64,000 nucleotides of DNA from contig JAVSMS010000001.1 of NCBI GenBank assembly GCA_032027085.1, forward strand, positions 591,711 through 655,710, given 5' to 3'. The notes under the pieces are model-generated. The model worked only from the letters and a program-made list of their open reading frames with translations. It was not told the DNA's origin and made no database searches. Source of the DNA: Pseudorhodoplanes sp. GTDB lineage: Bacteria > Pseudomonadota > Alphaproteobacteria > Rhizobiales > Xanthobacteraceae. The position numbers were made by a program, and so were the translations under genes. Shown here piece after piece: positions 16,400 to 25,376 of the stretch. Each line of letters starts with the position of its first letter. The first letter of the stretch is position 1.

Positions 16400-17096
16400 G
16401 CCGCTGCTCGCCATCCGGTCGCTCAATGCGTTCTACGGCGATTTCCAGGCGCTGTTCGACATTTCATTAGCGGTGCCCGCAGGCGAGGTGGTGTCGTTTG
16501 TTGGCGCCAATGGTGCGGGAAAGAGCACACTCCTGAAAAGCATCGCCGGGCTGATGCCCGGCCGCCGCGATGCGATTGTGTTCGCCGGCGAAGAGATCGG
16601 CGACAGACCCGCCTACGAGGTTGCCAAGCGCGGCATTGCATTGGTGCCTGAAGGCCGCCGGCTCTTTCCATCCCTGTCGGTCGAGGAAAACCTGATGATC
16701 GGCGGCCAGCTCGGCCGCGAGGGACAGTGGTCACTGGCGCGCATCTATGAACTCTTCCCGGTTCTGTTCGAACGCCGCCGTGTGCCCGCAACATCTCTGT
16801 CCGGCGGACAGCAACAGATGTGCGCCATCGGACGCGCGCTGATGTCCAATCCACGCCTCTTGATGTGCGACGAGATCAGCCTCGGCCTCGCGCCCATCGT
16901 GGTGCGCGACATCTATGCACGGCTGCCGCAGATCGCAGCCGCGGGCATCACGCTCATCGTCGTAGAGCAGGACGTGGCGCAGGCGCTGAAGGCCGCCGAC
17001 CGCATTTATTGCCTGCAGGAAGGCCGTGTCGTGCTGCACGGCAAAGCCGGCGAAGTTACGCGCGAGGCGGTATCGGCCGCGTATTTCGGGGTGTGA
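16392..17096 (+). CDS. livF: ABC transporter ATP-binding protein, LivF type
   Basis: A 234-residue ATPase with Walker A VGANGAGKSTLL, signature LSGGQQQMCAIGRAL, Walker B LLMCDEISLGLAP and the LivF-typical GIALVPEGRRLFPSLSVEENL. The ATG at 16392 overlaps the livG-type gene by 8 bp and the next gene begins 3 bp after its stop, so translation is coupled along the operon. Confidence 0.93.
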   Translation: MPEPLLAIRSLNAFYGDFQALFDISLAVPAGEVVSFVGANGAGKSTLLKSIAGLMPGRRDAIVFAGEEIGDRPAYEVAKRGIALVPEGRRLFPSLSVEENLMIGGQLGREGQWSLARIYELFPVLFERRRVPATSLSGGQQQMCAIGRALMSNPRLLMCDEISLGLAPIVVRDIYARLPQIAAAGITLIVVEQDVAQALKAADRIYCLQEGRVVLHGKAGEVTREAVSAAYFGV

Positions 17097-17099
17097 AAC

Positions 17100-17963
17100 G
17101 TGGAATGGGTGAACACGATCGTGCAAGGTATTCTGACCGGCGGGCTCTATGCCATGTTCGCCGCGGGCCTTTCACTCATCTTCGGCGTCATGCGCCTTGT
17201 CAACATCGCGCATGGCGACCTGATCGTGCTTGCGGCCTATATCGCGCTCGTCGTGGTCGAGACGCTGGGTATCGATCCGCTGATGTCGCTACTCTTCGTC
17301 GTGCCGATCATGGCCGTGATTGGATATGTCCTGCAGCGCACGATCCTCAACCGCACGCTGGGCGATGATCTGCTGCCGCCGCTGCTGGTGACGTTTGGCC
17401 TCTCGGTCATCATCCAGAATGCGTTGCTGGAAGTCTTCACCGCCGACAGCCGCAAGCTCAATGCCGGTCCGATTGAAACCGCAAGCATGGAGGTTTTGCC
17501 CGGCGTCTCGCTCGGTATTCTGCCGCTGGCGCAATTCATCATTGCCGTCGCCGTGATTGCACTGATGCAGATGGTGTTCTACCGCACGGCGATGGGGCGT
17601 GCATTCCGCGCCACGTCCGACGACCAGCCGGTGTCGCAGCTTATGGGTCTCGACAACCGCCACATTTTCGGTCTTGCGATGGCCTTGTCGCTAGCCATTG
17701 TCGCCATCGCCGGCGTGCTCCTCGCCGTGCGCGCCAATTTTGATCCCTCGATCGGCCCTGCCCGGCTGATCTTCGGCTTTGAAGCAGTCATTATCGGCGG
17801 GCTCGGGTCGATGTGGGGTACGCTCGCCGGCGGCATCATCCTCGGCGTGTCGCAGGCGATTGGCGCCAAGATCGATCCCGGCTGGCAATTGCTCGCCGGT
17901 CATTTTGTCTTTCTTTTCATCCTTGCAATCCGCCCGCAAGGCCTGTTCCCGAAGGTGCAGTGA
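17100..17963 (+). CDS. livH: ABC transporter permease, LivH type
   Basis: A 287-residue inner-membrane permease with about 8 hydrophobic spans. Family marks are GLYAMFAAGLSLIFGVMRLVNIAHGD near the N-terminus and GFEAVIIGGLGSMWGTLAGG near the C-terminus. The start is a GTG 3 bp after the livF-type stop. Its TGA overlaps the next ATG by one base (TGATG). Confidence 0.92.
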   Translation: MEWVNTIVQGILTGGLYAMFAAGLSLIFGVMRLVNIAHGDLIVLAAYIALVVVETLGIDPLMSLLFVVPIMAVIGYVLQRTILNRTLGDDLLPPLLVTFGLSVIIQNALLEVFTADSRKLNAGPIETASMEVLPGVSLGILPLAQFIIAVAVIALMQMVFYRTAMGRAFRATSDDQPVSQLMGLDNRHIFGLAMALSLAIVAIAGVLLAVRANFDPSIGPARLIFGFEAVIIGGLGSMWGTLAGGIILGVSQAIGAKIDPGWQLLAGHFVFLFILAIRPQGLFPKVQ

Positions 17964-18979
17964 TGAGCAGCGCCGCCATTCGCGTCGTCCACTTCACCCG
18001 CTCCAGCCAGATCGGCATCGCGGGCTTCGCCCTGCTCTTGATTGCGCTGGCGACGGCGCCCTATTGGGCCGAGCGCTCTGACCTGCGTCTGCTGGCGGAG
18101 ATCTTCACCTACGTGACGCTGGCAAGCCTCTGGAATCTGCTCGCGGGCTATGCCGGCCTCGTGTCGGTCGGCCAGCAGGCTTACGTCGGGCTCGGCGCCT
18201 ACATTCTTTTCGGGCTTGCGATCTTCGCCGGCCTCAATCCCGTCTGGACCATTCCCGTTGCAGGCGTCATTTCCGCCATCGTTGCCTACCCCGTTGCTCT
18301 CCTGATCTTCCGCCTGCGCGGGCATTATTTCGCCATTGGCACCTGGGTGGTGGCGGAAGTCTTCCGGCTGCTCGCAGCGCAGATCGGCCCGCTCGGTGGC
18401 GGCTCCGGCATCTCCCTGCCGGTCGCAACCGTCACCGCCATCGCCGAGACGCGGCAGATGCGCGAATTTCTGATCTACTGGATCGCACTGGCGCTGCTCG
18501 TCGTTATTCTTGGCCTGATCGTGATGCTGCTGCGCTCACGCTACGGGCTCGCGCTCACCGCGATCCGTGACAATGAGACCGCCGCCTTGTCGAACGGCGT
18601 CAATGTCACCCGCACCAAGCTTGTGGTCTATGTGATCACCGCCGCCGGCACGGCGATGGTCGGCGCGCTCATCTTTCTGCAGAAGCTGCGGATTTCGCCG
18701 GATACCGCTTTCAGCGTCAATGAATGGACCGCCTTCGTCATCTTCATCGTGGTGATCGGTGGCGTCGGCCGGCTGGAAGGCCCGATCATCGGTACCATCG
18801 CCTTTTTCCTGCTGCGAGAGACCATGGCCGATCTCGGCGCGATCTATCTTCTGATGCTCGGGGTCGTCGCCATCGCGGTGATGCTGAAGACACCGAAGGG
18901 CCTCTGGGGTTATGTCGCGGACCGTTTCGGCTGGGAGCTGTTTCCGCTGGCGCGGCGGGTCGAGCAGCGAAAGGATTGA
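17963..18979 (+). CDS. livM: ABC transporter permease, LivM type
   Basis: A 338-residue permease with about 9-10 spans. Signature segments are ASLWNLLAGYAGLVSVGQQAYVGLGAY, RLRGHYFAIGTWVVAEVFRLL and AFVIFIVVIGGVGRLEGPIIGT. I trimmed the start to the ATG at 17963, which overlaps the livH-type stop; the longer open frame upstream lies inside livH. With the other three Liv-type proteins it makes a complete importer. Confidence 0.92.
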   Translation: MSSAAIRVVHFTRSSQIGIAGFALLLIALATAPYWAERSDLRLLAEIFTYVTLASLWNLLAGYAGLVSVGQQAYVGLGAYILFGLAIFAGLNPVWTIPVAGVISAIVAYPVALLIFRLRGHYFAIGTWVVAEVFRLLAAQIGPLGGGSGISLPVATVTAIAETRQMREFLIYWIALALLVVILGLIVMLLRSRYGLALTAIRDNETAALSNGVNVTRTKLVVYVITAAGTAMVGALIFLQKLRISPDTAFSVNEWTAFVIFIVVIGGVGRLEGPIIGTIAFFLLRETMADLGAIYLLMLGVVAIAVMLKTPKGLWGYVADRFGWELFPLARRVEQRKD

Positions 18980-19152
18980 TTGGCGATCCGCGGCCGCACC
19001 TGAAGCGGGCCAATATGGTCATCCCCCTTCACGGAAAACCTCGCGCTTCTGGAAGGACTTCCTTTGCGCCGGCATTCGCCGGAATATCGAGACCGCTATG
19101 GCAGTTGAAATGCGGCCCGGTGATTCTGGGCGGCTGACCGCGGGAGGAAAGA

Positions 19153-20160
19153 ATGAATCGGGATCTCCTGATTGACATTTTCTGCCACATCTATCCGGAT
19201 CGATTCTTTCAGGAGATGACCAAAGTTTCTCCGCAACTCGAGAATCTGGGCAAACGCCTGCGCTCGGTCCGAAAGTTGTTCGATCTCGATGAACGATTCC
19301 GCGAGATGGACACGCTGGGCGACTACCGGCAGATCATTTCACTGCCCAATCCTCCCATTGAAGACATAGCCCAATCCGCGATCGGCCTCGACCTCGCGCG
19401 CATTGCCAATGACGCGATGGCCGACCTGTGCCGCAAGCATCCGGAACGGTTTCCAGCCTTCGCCGCCGCCTTGTGCCTGACCGACATCGAAGGATCGCTC
19501 GCCGAAGCCAGACGCGCCATCGATACCCTGGGCGCGCGCGGGATCCAGATTTTCACCAATGTCGCGGGACGTCCACTGGACGCCCCCTCCTTCCGCCCGG
19601 TCTTCGACCTCATGGCGCATTACGACCTGCCAGTCTGGCTACACCCCGTGCGTACTGCGGCGATGACCGACTATCCCGCCGAGCCGAAATCTCGCTTCGA
19701 AATGTGGTGGTGCTTCGGCTGGCCCTATGACACCTCGGTGGCCATGGCGCGACTGGTCTTTTCCGGGTTGTTCGATCGCCACCCGAGCATAAAGATCATC
19801 ACCCATCATTGTGGCGGCATGATCCCCTATTTTGATGAGCGCGTCGGGGCGGGCCTGGAAGTGCTCGGCAGCCGCACCAGCGACGAGGACTATTCGCAAA
19901 TCCTTCCTTCGCTGAAGCGGCCGCATCTGGAATATTTCCGCGGCTTCTACGCCGACACTGCCATGTTTGGAGGCCAATACGGCGTGCGTTGCGGTTACGA
20001 ATTCTTCGGCGCCGACCGCCTCGTGTTCGCAACCGATGCGCCGCTTGGCCCGATCAAGCCGACGATCGGAGTTGTCGACAGACTCGGCCTCGATGAAGCA
20101 AATCTCCGTAAGATCAAGTCGGGCAATGCCGCAAGGCTCTTGAACATGGCGTTCAACTAG
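19153..20160 (+). CDS. Amidohydrolase 2 (ACMSD-like) family protein
   Basis: A 335-residue TIM-barrel protein of the ACMSD-like family. Visible positions are IDIFCHIYP (7-15), WLHPVR (about 160), ITHHCGGMIPYFDER (about 215) and VFATDAPLGP (about 295) with the catalytic Asp. The first strand normally carries His-x-His or Glu-x-His; here it reads Phe10-Cys11-His12, so one metal ligand is absent. GGGAGGAAAG precedes the ATG. It follows the transporter genes after a 173-bp gap and probably acts on the same compound class as the 9311 protein. Confidence 0.85.
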   Translation: MNRDLLIDIFCHIYPDRFFQEMTKVSPQLENLGKRLRSVRKLFDLDERFREMDTLGDYRQIISLPNPPIEDIAQSAIGLDLARIANDAMADLCRKHPERFPAFAAALCLTDIEGSLAEARRAIDTLGARGIQIFTNVAGRPLDAPSFRPVFDLMAHYDLPVWLHPVRTAAMTDYPAEPKSRFEMWWCFGWPYDTSVAMARLVFSGLFDRHPSIKIITHHCGGMIPYFDERVGAGLEVLGSRTSDEDYSQILPSLKRPHLEYFRGFYADTAMFGGQYGVRCGYEFFGADRLVFATDAPLGPIKPTIGVVDRLGLDEANLRKIKSGNAARLLNMAFN

Positions 20161-20186
20161 CGTCTGGTGATGCGAGGAGAAGTCTG

Positions 20187-20693
20187 ATGACTCGCAAGTT
20201 ATTCAATTTTTCAAAGGCGCAGGCGATCCTGTTCGTATTGTGTGCCGCGGCTTTGCTTGCCACCTCCGGGACCGCCGAGGCGCAGAGGACCGGCCGCTCG
20301 CCCTATTGCGCGATATTGAGCGGCGACGGCGGCATGGATTGCAGCTATCCGACCCTGCAAAGCTGCCTCGCCACAGTGAGCGGTGTCGGCGGCGCCTGCA
20401 ACCCAAACCCGCGTGCCCCGGGCGGGGCAGCTCCGCCAGGCTTCCTGCAGCGTCTGATGCAGGGCAACGGACCTGCGTTTGCGCCCGTTGACGTCGGGCC
20501 TCCACCCGATGCCGGCCCGGCCGTCGCTTCCACGCGTCGCCCCACCAGACGCGAATGGCCCTATTGCGCGACATACTCGAATGGCTCGACCAATTGCGGC
20601 TTTCCTACACTGCAAAGCTGCCACGCAGCCGTTAGCGGTGTGGGAGGCGTCTGTCGGGCCAATCCTCGCGCGGGACGCAATCCGCGTTCCTGA
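20187..20693 (+). CDS. Secreted protein with two tandem DUF3551 repeats
   Basis: A 168-residue protein with a Sec signal peptide (hydrophobic ILFVLCAAALLATSG, cleavage near AEAQ) and two copies of a cysteine-containing unit. Copy 1 (about 40-78) runs YCAILSG to CNPNPRAPG; copy 2 (about 126-163) runs YCATYSN to CRANPRAGR. Both contain PTLQSC and AVSGVGG or TVSGVGG. Each unit keeps three cysteines. The linker is Pro/Ala-rich. DUF3551 proteins are small exported proteins of unknown function, common in Bradyrhizobium relatives and usually single-unit. It precedes the beta-helix gene by 11 bp. Confidence 0.8.
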   Translation: MTRKLFNFSKAQAILFVLCAAALLATSGTAEAQRTGRSPYCAILSGDGGMDCSYPTLQSCLATVSGVGGACNPNPRAPGGAAPPGFLQRLMQGNGPAFAPVDVGPPPDAGPAVASTRRPTRREWPYCATYSNGSTNCGFPTLQSCHAAVSGVGGVCRANPRAGRNPRS

Positions 20694-20704
20694 GTGGCGC
20701 AAGC

Positions 20705-21874
20705 ATGACCAGGCCTCCCTTTGTCAACGTGACAGCGCCGCCCTTCGGCGCCAAGGGCGATGGTCGCAGCGACGATCGCGCCGCGATTCAAGCGGCCATT
20801 CACGCGGCGGCGAATAATGGCGGCGGCTCCGTTTATTTCCCGAAAGGCGTTTATCTGATCGGCGCGGAGCCGAACGGCATCGGCGGTCTGCAACTGCGCT
20901 CGCATGTCACGCTACAAGGCGAGGCGCCGCGCGCGGTCATTCTGAAATTAGAGGACGGAGCTAACAAGACGCTCATCTATGGCCCCTCCGGGGTGGAGCG
21001 GCTTTGGGGCAGTGAGTCAGCCGACGGCCTGCAGAACTGGTCAATCGTCAATATTGAACTTGACGGTAACCGCGCAAAGAATAAGTCCGGCAACGGCGTC
21101 TGGATCTACGGCTTCAAGCCAATCATTGACAAACTCTTTATCGGCAATGTCGCCGAACATGGCTGGCGCACCGAGTGGGGCAGCGCCGGCCCGCCCTTTG
21201 GCATGGAAGGCATTATCCGCGATGTCTATATCGACACCTGCGGCAAACACGGTTTCTGGTTCGCTGGCCCGCATGATTCAACGATCAGCAACGTACTGGT
21301 TGTGGATCCGTCGCAGTCCGAGCGTGCGGCATGGGACGCTTTTCGCATTGAGGGGCGCGCGACGTCACGTTTCGTGACCTGCCATTCCTGGGCGCGCTCA
21401 AACAGACCGAACCGGCATCGTTACGGACTCTATGACACCTCCGGCGGCAACGATTTCATCGGCTGCCAGTTCGAAGGCGCCTTCTCCGCGAACGTCTACG
21501 CGGCCGGCCATGGCACGACATTCGATGCCTGCCGCTTCTTTGCCGCCGGCAACGGCATCAATGTACTGGTCCGCACCAGCGAGATCATCATGACCGCGCG
21601 GCTTGAAGGTCCGCTGGAGGGCGCTCCGCCCTGCAGGGGCATCGTACTCGGACAACCGGGTGACTGGGTCGCCGCCTGCGACATCAACGTCTATGTGGGA
21701 AAACATGCGGCCGGAGCGATCGACTTTACCCATTCAGCAGGAACAAATTCGGTCCGCGTTCGAGGCTTTCTTGAAAGCGGCGTTCCTTACGTCGGGCATC
21801 CGCGACCGGATGATGATGTCGACTTTTTCTGCTCCGGAAAAAGCGGCACCGTTCTGCGCCAATCCGCCAAGTGA
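20705..21874 (+). CDS. Right-handed parallel beta-helix protein (pectate-lyase-3/GH28-like)
   Basis: A 389-residue protein beginning with the pectate_lyase_3 signature VTAPPFGAKGDGRSDDRAAIQAAIHAA and YFPKGVYLIG, followed by repeated short beta-strands typical of a right-handed parallel beta-helix (NIELDGNRAKNKSGNGVWIYG, RDVYIDTCGKHGFWFAG). Such folds cut polysaccharides or form phage and surface appendages. No signal peptide is seen, and no clear catalytic Asp cluster of polygalacturonases is recognised. It starts 11 bp after the DUF3551 gene and converges with the amidase. Confidence 0.8.
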   Translation: MTRPPFVNVTAPPFGAKGDGRSDDRAAIQAAIHAAANNGGGSVYFPKGVYLIGAEPNGIGGLQLRSHVTLQGEAPRAVILKLEDGANKTLIYGPSGVERLWGSESADGLQNWSIVNIELDGNRAKNKSGNGVWIYGFKPIIDKLFIGNVAEHGWRTEWGSAGPPFGMEGIIRDVYIDTCGKHGFWFAGPHDSTISNVLVVDPSQSERAAWDAFRIEGRATSRFVTCHSWARSNRPNRHRYGLYDTSGGNDFIGCQFEGAFSANVYAAGHGTTFDACRFFAAGNGINVLVRTSEIIMTARLEGPLEGAPPCRGIVLGQPGDWVAACDINVYVGKHAAGAIDFTHSAGTNSVRVRGFLESGVPYVGHPRPDDDVDFFCSGKSGTVLRQSAK

Positions 21875-21880
21875 GGCCAG

Positions 21881-22717
21881 TTATTTGCGCTTGCGACCTG
21901 AGCTCGCCTCGCGCGATCCGCGCGACCGGCAGAATTTCTCGACAGCCTCTTTAGTCGCCGCAGCCAGAAGCCGCTGCCGCGCCTCGCTGGCTAGGATCGC
22001 TTCTTCGTCGGGATTGATGATCATACCCGCTTCAAAAAGAACCGCCGGCATGCGCGCCCCACGCAGTACATACAGCTTATCGAAGCGATAAATGCCCGCC
22101 TGCTTGTCGAGCAATTGGCGCCGCCGGGAGCGCATAAATTTCTCGGTATAGTGCGGCGTGAATTGCAGACCCTCTTCCTTCAACGCACGACCCAGCATCC
22201 TGGCAAATTGCAGGCTGCCGGCGCGATCGGCATTCTCATAAGATATGAAAATCGAATGCCCCTTAAAGCGATCGTTGAAGCGTTTCGGGCCGCCCTCCTC
22301 GTCCATATGAAGCAGCAGCCAGTCCGGAACGGAATCATGATGGATTGACAGCAGAAGATCGGCGTTGGCCGCATTCGCATCCACGACCCGCTTGATCAAG
22401 GCACTGCGCGCCGCGCCCGACGCAACCTGCAAAGCCGTCTTCGCAAATCCCGCCTCCAACAGCGCCCGCTCAATCTCACGGGCAAGGCGCAGGTTGAAGT
22501 CATATTCGGTCATGCTGCGTGCGGAAATGGCGCCGGGCTCTTCAGCGGTGTGCCCCACATCGAGCAGTACCCGGAACTGCGTCTGATCGCAGGACGGCCG
22601 CGGTTTGGATTTTTCCGCTTGGACAACACCGCTCGCAAAGGCCGTCGCGGCTATGGAAGCCGCAAGCAGCGGCGCAATATGCGCGCGTCGCCACCGCAAT
22701 ATGTTCAGACGAACCAT
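21881..22717 (-). CDS. N-acetylmuramoyl-L-alanine amidase (amidase_3)
   Basis: A 278-residue exported zinc amidase. A Sec signal is seen in HIAPLLAASIAATAFASGVVQA. Catalytic motifs are LLDVGHTAEEPG (first Zn His), EYDFNLRLAREIERAL (Zn Glu), LLSIHHDSVPDW (second His) and VLFEAGMIINPDEE (catalytic Glu). It cleaves the amide between MurNAc and the stem peptide, in cell separation or recycling. I chose the ATG at 22717 because it places the signal peptide at the N-terminus; a GTG at 22807 would add 30 non-signal residues. Its end is 6 bp from the converging beta-helix gene. Confidence 0.88.
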   Translation of the reverse strand: MVRLNILRWRRAHIAPLLAASIAATAFASGVVQAEKSKPRPSCDQTQFRVLLDVGHTAEEPGAISARSMTEYDFNLRLAREIERALLEAGFAKTALQVASGAARSALIKRVVDANAANADLLLSIHHDSVPDWLLLHMDEEGGPKRFNDRFKGHSIFISYENADRAGSLQFARMLGRALKEEGLQFTPHYTEKFMRSRRRQLLDKQAGIYRFDKLYVLRGARMPAVLFEAGMIINPDEEAILASEARQRLLAAATKEAVEKFCRSRGSREASSGRKRK

Positions 22718-22785
22718 TTCGCTCTCGGCTTGACACGACGAAGGCCCCACCCTATTGCCCGGGGTCTCCAAAAGCGAGTACCTGC

Positions 22786-23016
22786 ATGGCGAATAGCGAA
22801 CTGACACCGGCCGAATTCGAACAGGCCAAGAAAATGGCGGAGCGGATGGCGGAAGCGACCGCGGGCGCCTCGGCCGGGGTGACCCTTTATGCGATCAGCC
22901 TGCTCAGCGCGTCAATCGTCAGAAATCACGGGATTCGCTTTGCCGATGGACGGAATTTGCTGAGAGGCATGTATTCCGCCTCCGAAAAGCTGCTGCGGAA
23001 GATGTACGGCGGATAA
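22786..23016 (+). CDS. Small hypothetical protein, 76 aa
   Basis: A 76-residue protein, MANSELTPAEFEQAKKMAERM, then a short alanine/glycine hydrophobic stretch (GASAGVTLYAISLLSASI) and a basic end (EKLLRKMYGG). It diverges from the amidase 68 bp away. I do not recognise the family. Composition and codon pattern resemble a real small helical protein. Ribosome site is weak. Confidence 0.55.
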   Translation: MANSELTPAEFEQAKKMAERMAEATAGASAGVTLYAISLLSASIVRNHGIRFADGRNLLRGMYSASEKLLRKMYGG

Positions 23017-23038
23017 CAAAGTCAGCGGGAGAGATTCC

Positions 23039-23320
23039 ATGCTGCGGACGATGTTGCCGAGCATTTCGATTGCGGCGGCCGGTTTTGGCCACGGATTCGC
23101 GCCGGCCAACCGCTCCGGCGTGCTTGCTCCGAACAACCTCTTCTGTCTGATGCAGCGCGAGACGGCCACGGTGAATTGCATGTTCGCGACCATGCAGCAA
23201 TGCCGCCGTCGGCAGATGTCGGGCGCGAAGGTGAGTGCATTGCAAACTCCGCTCTTGGCGCATCGCATTACGATCCGCGCGAACGACGTTGTTTGGAAAT
23301 ATCTGCGCCGTGCCTTGTGA
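23039..23320 (+). CDS. Small exported protein, weak DUF3551-like
   Basis: A 93-residue protein with a short hydrophobic N-terminus (LPSISIAAAGFGHGFA) and a region NLFCLMQRETATVNCMFATMQQC that matches the DUF3551 spacing (aromatic-Cys, x-Cys-x-Phe-x-T-M-x-Q-C), but without the following GG-x-C end. It may be a divergent or decaying family member. CGGGAGAG precedes the ATG. It begins 22 bp after the previous small gene. Confidence 0.5.
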   Translation: MLRTMLPSISIAAAGFGHGFAPANRSGVLAPNNLFCLMQRETATVNCMFATMQQCRRRQMSGAKVSALQTPLLAHRITIRANDVVWKYLRRAL

Positions 23321-23672
23321 AGCCAGGGGCACAGTCGAACTGAAGCTGTAGCGCCCTGAAGTCACTGGGAGGCCCTGCCCTCACCAGAACCTGCCCGCAC
23401 CGCTGCCCCGCATTTCCGTCCGCTTTTTTGGGCGGTCTGAGGTATCGCCGCCCTCGGATATCACGGAAGAAGACGCTCCCGGACATTGCGCGCTGCTCGG
23501 AATGGTTGAAAAGCAAAGCCGTGCCTGAAAGGTCGCCCTGGCACGAAAATGCATACCACTGGTCCCGAATAGCGGGCCGCAATGGCTTCGCCAATGTGAA
23601 CTAGATGACACACGCGAGACCGTGCTCGCGCTAATTACTCATGCAGTCTCCATTACCGACCGAAAGCACCCG
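23321..23672. other. Intergenic region, no supported gene
   Basis: 352 bp with open frames on both strands but none with recognisable protein character. A CCGC-T6-GGGCGG segment near 23425 could fold weakly. The promoter of the metallopeptidase gene probably lies at its 3' end. Confidence 0.5.
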
Positions 23673-24770
23673 ATGCGCAGGCCAATCGACGACAGATCTA
23701 GCGAGGGTCAACTCCGCCAGCTTGACCGGTGGGCGGTCATGTCTCTTGCTTCGATCGTCGGGATCGCAATCTTGTCAGCACTGCTGCTGAGTTCCGGCAG
23801 CACCGCAGCGCGATTCCAGGAACCGGCATCTTCCTTGTCACACAAGCCGAAGGGCGAGTTACAAGCGCCGTTCGAAAAAACCTCGGAGGCTACCGGCTCA
23901 AGCGCGCTGAATACAAATCAGTTTGATATCGCATATGCGGAGCCGAAAAACCCGATACATCGTCCGATTTTTGAAATGCTGAAAGAGGAACACATCCTGG
24001 AGAAAATGCAGGCGGTCCTCGCGCCGGTGAAATTACCGGTCCGTATTACGCTGAAGTTGGAGGGATGCGATGGTATTGCCAACGCAACCTTCTGGGACGA
24101 CGTCATCAAAGTCTGCTATGAATATATCGAACACGTATGGAACCATGCGTCCAATGTGGCAACCGGCGGATTATCGCCGAGAGATGCTTTGATTGGTTCC
24201 ACGGTCGATGTCTTCTTGCACGAAGCCGGGCACGCCGTTGTGGAGGTGCTGGATATTCCATTTTTTGGTCGCGAAGAAGAGGTCGCGGATTATTTCGCGA
24301 CCTACATTTTGCTCCAGTTGTGCATGGACGACGCCCGGCGGCTGATCCTTGGTGCTTCCTTTGTCAGCGGCAGGGAAGCGATCGAAGAGCAAGGAAAGGC
24401 GCCAGAACTGCGCCTATTGGCCGATACTCATTCTTTACCAGCACAACGTCACTTCAATCGCTGGTGTATGGCCTACGGTGCAAACCCCGTCATGTTTTCC
24501 GAAGCAGTCAGCGTTGGTATGCTGCCGATAAGCCGCGCGAAGCATTGCCGTTATGAATACCAGACAAACGAATTTGCCTTTAAGGCGCTGATCTCACCGT
24601 ACATCGACGATGAGTTGAAGCGGAGCGTTCTGACCAGGACGTGGTTTGACTTGCCGACAATGAGGATACAGACGTGTCCTGAAGCAGTGCCGGTCGCAGT
24701 ATCGCATCGTCTGCCCGCAGTGCGGCCGGAAACTGCGCCTGGCGTCTATCCAGCTCTGGCTCAGAAGTAG
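23673..24770 (+). CDS. DUF4344-type zinc metallopeptidase, membrane-anchored or secreted
   Basis: A 365-residue protein with one N-terminal hydrophobic helix (SLASIVGIAILSALLLSSG, about 31-49) and a zincin motif FLHEAGHAVVEVL (His183, Glu184, His187), with REEEVADYFATYI about 15 residues on supplying the third ligand. This His-Glu-x-x-His with later Glu/Asp-rich helix is the DUF4344 putative metallopeptidase pattern. An upstream in-frame GTG at 23622 would add 17 residues. The catalytic domain is expected in the periplasm. Substrate unknown. Confidence 0.8.
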   Translation: MRRPIDDRSSEGQLRQLDRWAVMSLASIVGIAILSALLLSSGSTAARFQEPASSLSHKPKGELQAPFEKTSEATGSSALNTNQFDIAYAEPKNPIHRPIFEMLKEEHILEKMQAVLAPVKLPVRITLKLEGCDGIANATFWDDVIKVCYEYIEHVWNHASNVATGGLSPRDALIGSTVDVFLHEAGHAVVEVLDIPFFGREEEVADYFATYILLQLCMDDARRLILGASFVSGREAIEEQGKAPELRLLADTHSLPAQRHFNRWCMAYGANPVMFSEAVSVGMLPISRAKHCRYEYQTNEFAFKALISPYIDDELKRSVLTRTWFDLPTMRIQTCPEAVPVAVSHRLPAVRPETAPGVYPALAQK

Positions 24771-24890
24771 CAAGTTCGGCCGAGCCATTCCCATCCGCAA
24801 GATCATCTCGTCATTGTGAGATAGCTGACAGAACAACGGCCAATCCTGCGCTAATTGGGTGGATGCAATTTTTGTTTAAAGGAGGCGTCC

Positions 24891-25289
24891 ATGCATACGT
24901 TAAGGGTCCGATTCACCAACAATCAGCTTCCCCTCATCGACCGGTCGAGGGGCATGTCGCTTGCTCTGGCCGTCGCGGTCGCCACCTTTGCCTCTCTGCC
25001 GCTGGGTGCTGGTACCGCCGCGCGATCCGATAGTTGGTCGCCTGCTTCAGAAAAATTGGAAGACAATCTGGCGGCACCACAGGGCAAGGCTGAGCAGACC
25101 ACGACTGGAGCGGGAGGCGCATCCGAAGCGGGGGTCCGGGACAGTCACATCGCCCACCCTGCCATTCGCAACTCTATCAGTATATCAGAGAACTCCTTCG
25201 GTTTTGATAAGCTCAATGCTGTTCACGATTACAGCTTGCCGGAGCACCAATACGGAGAGCGGAGACAGACTCTCCCGCTTGTGAACTGA
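24891..25289 (+). CDS. Hypothetical exported protein, 132 aa
   Basis: A 132-residue protein with an internal hydrophobic stretch MSLALAVAVATFASLPLGAG (about 22-41) that could be a signal peptide, then a polar, Ser/Gly/Glu-rich, probably disordered region. AAAGGAGG sits 6 nt before the ATG at 24891, which decides this start over an upstream one at 24855. No family recognised. It is the last gene before the strand switch. Confidence 0.6.
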   Translation: MHTLRVRFTNNQLPLIDRSRGMSLALAVAVATFASLPLGAGTAARSDSWSPASEKLEDNLAAPQGKAEQTTTGAGGASEAGVRDSHIAHPAIRNSISISENSFGFDKLNAVHDYSLPEHQYGERRQTLPLVN

Positions 25290-25376
25290 TCCAGTTTGGA
25301 GCTGCGGTTTGCGTCTAGTGCCGTGTCATCGAGATGATTTGAATCGCTGCGGGTCATCAGCAATGGCTCCGCCTCA

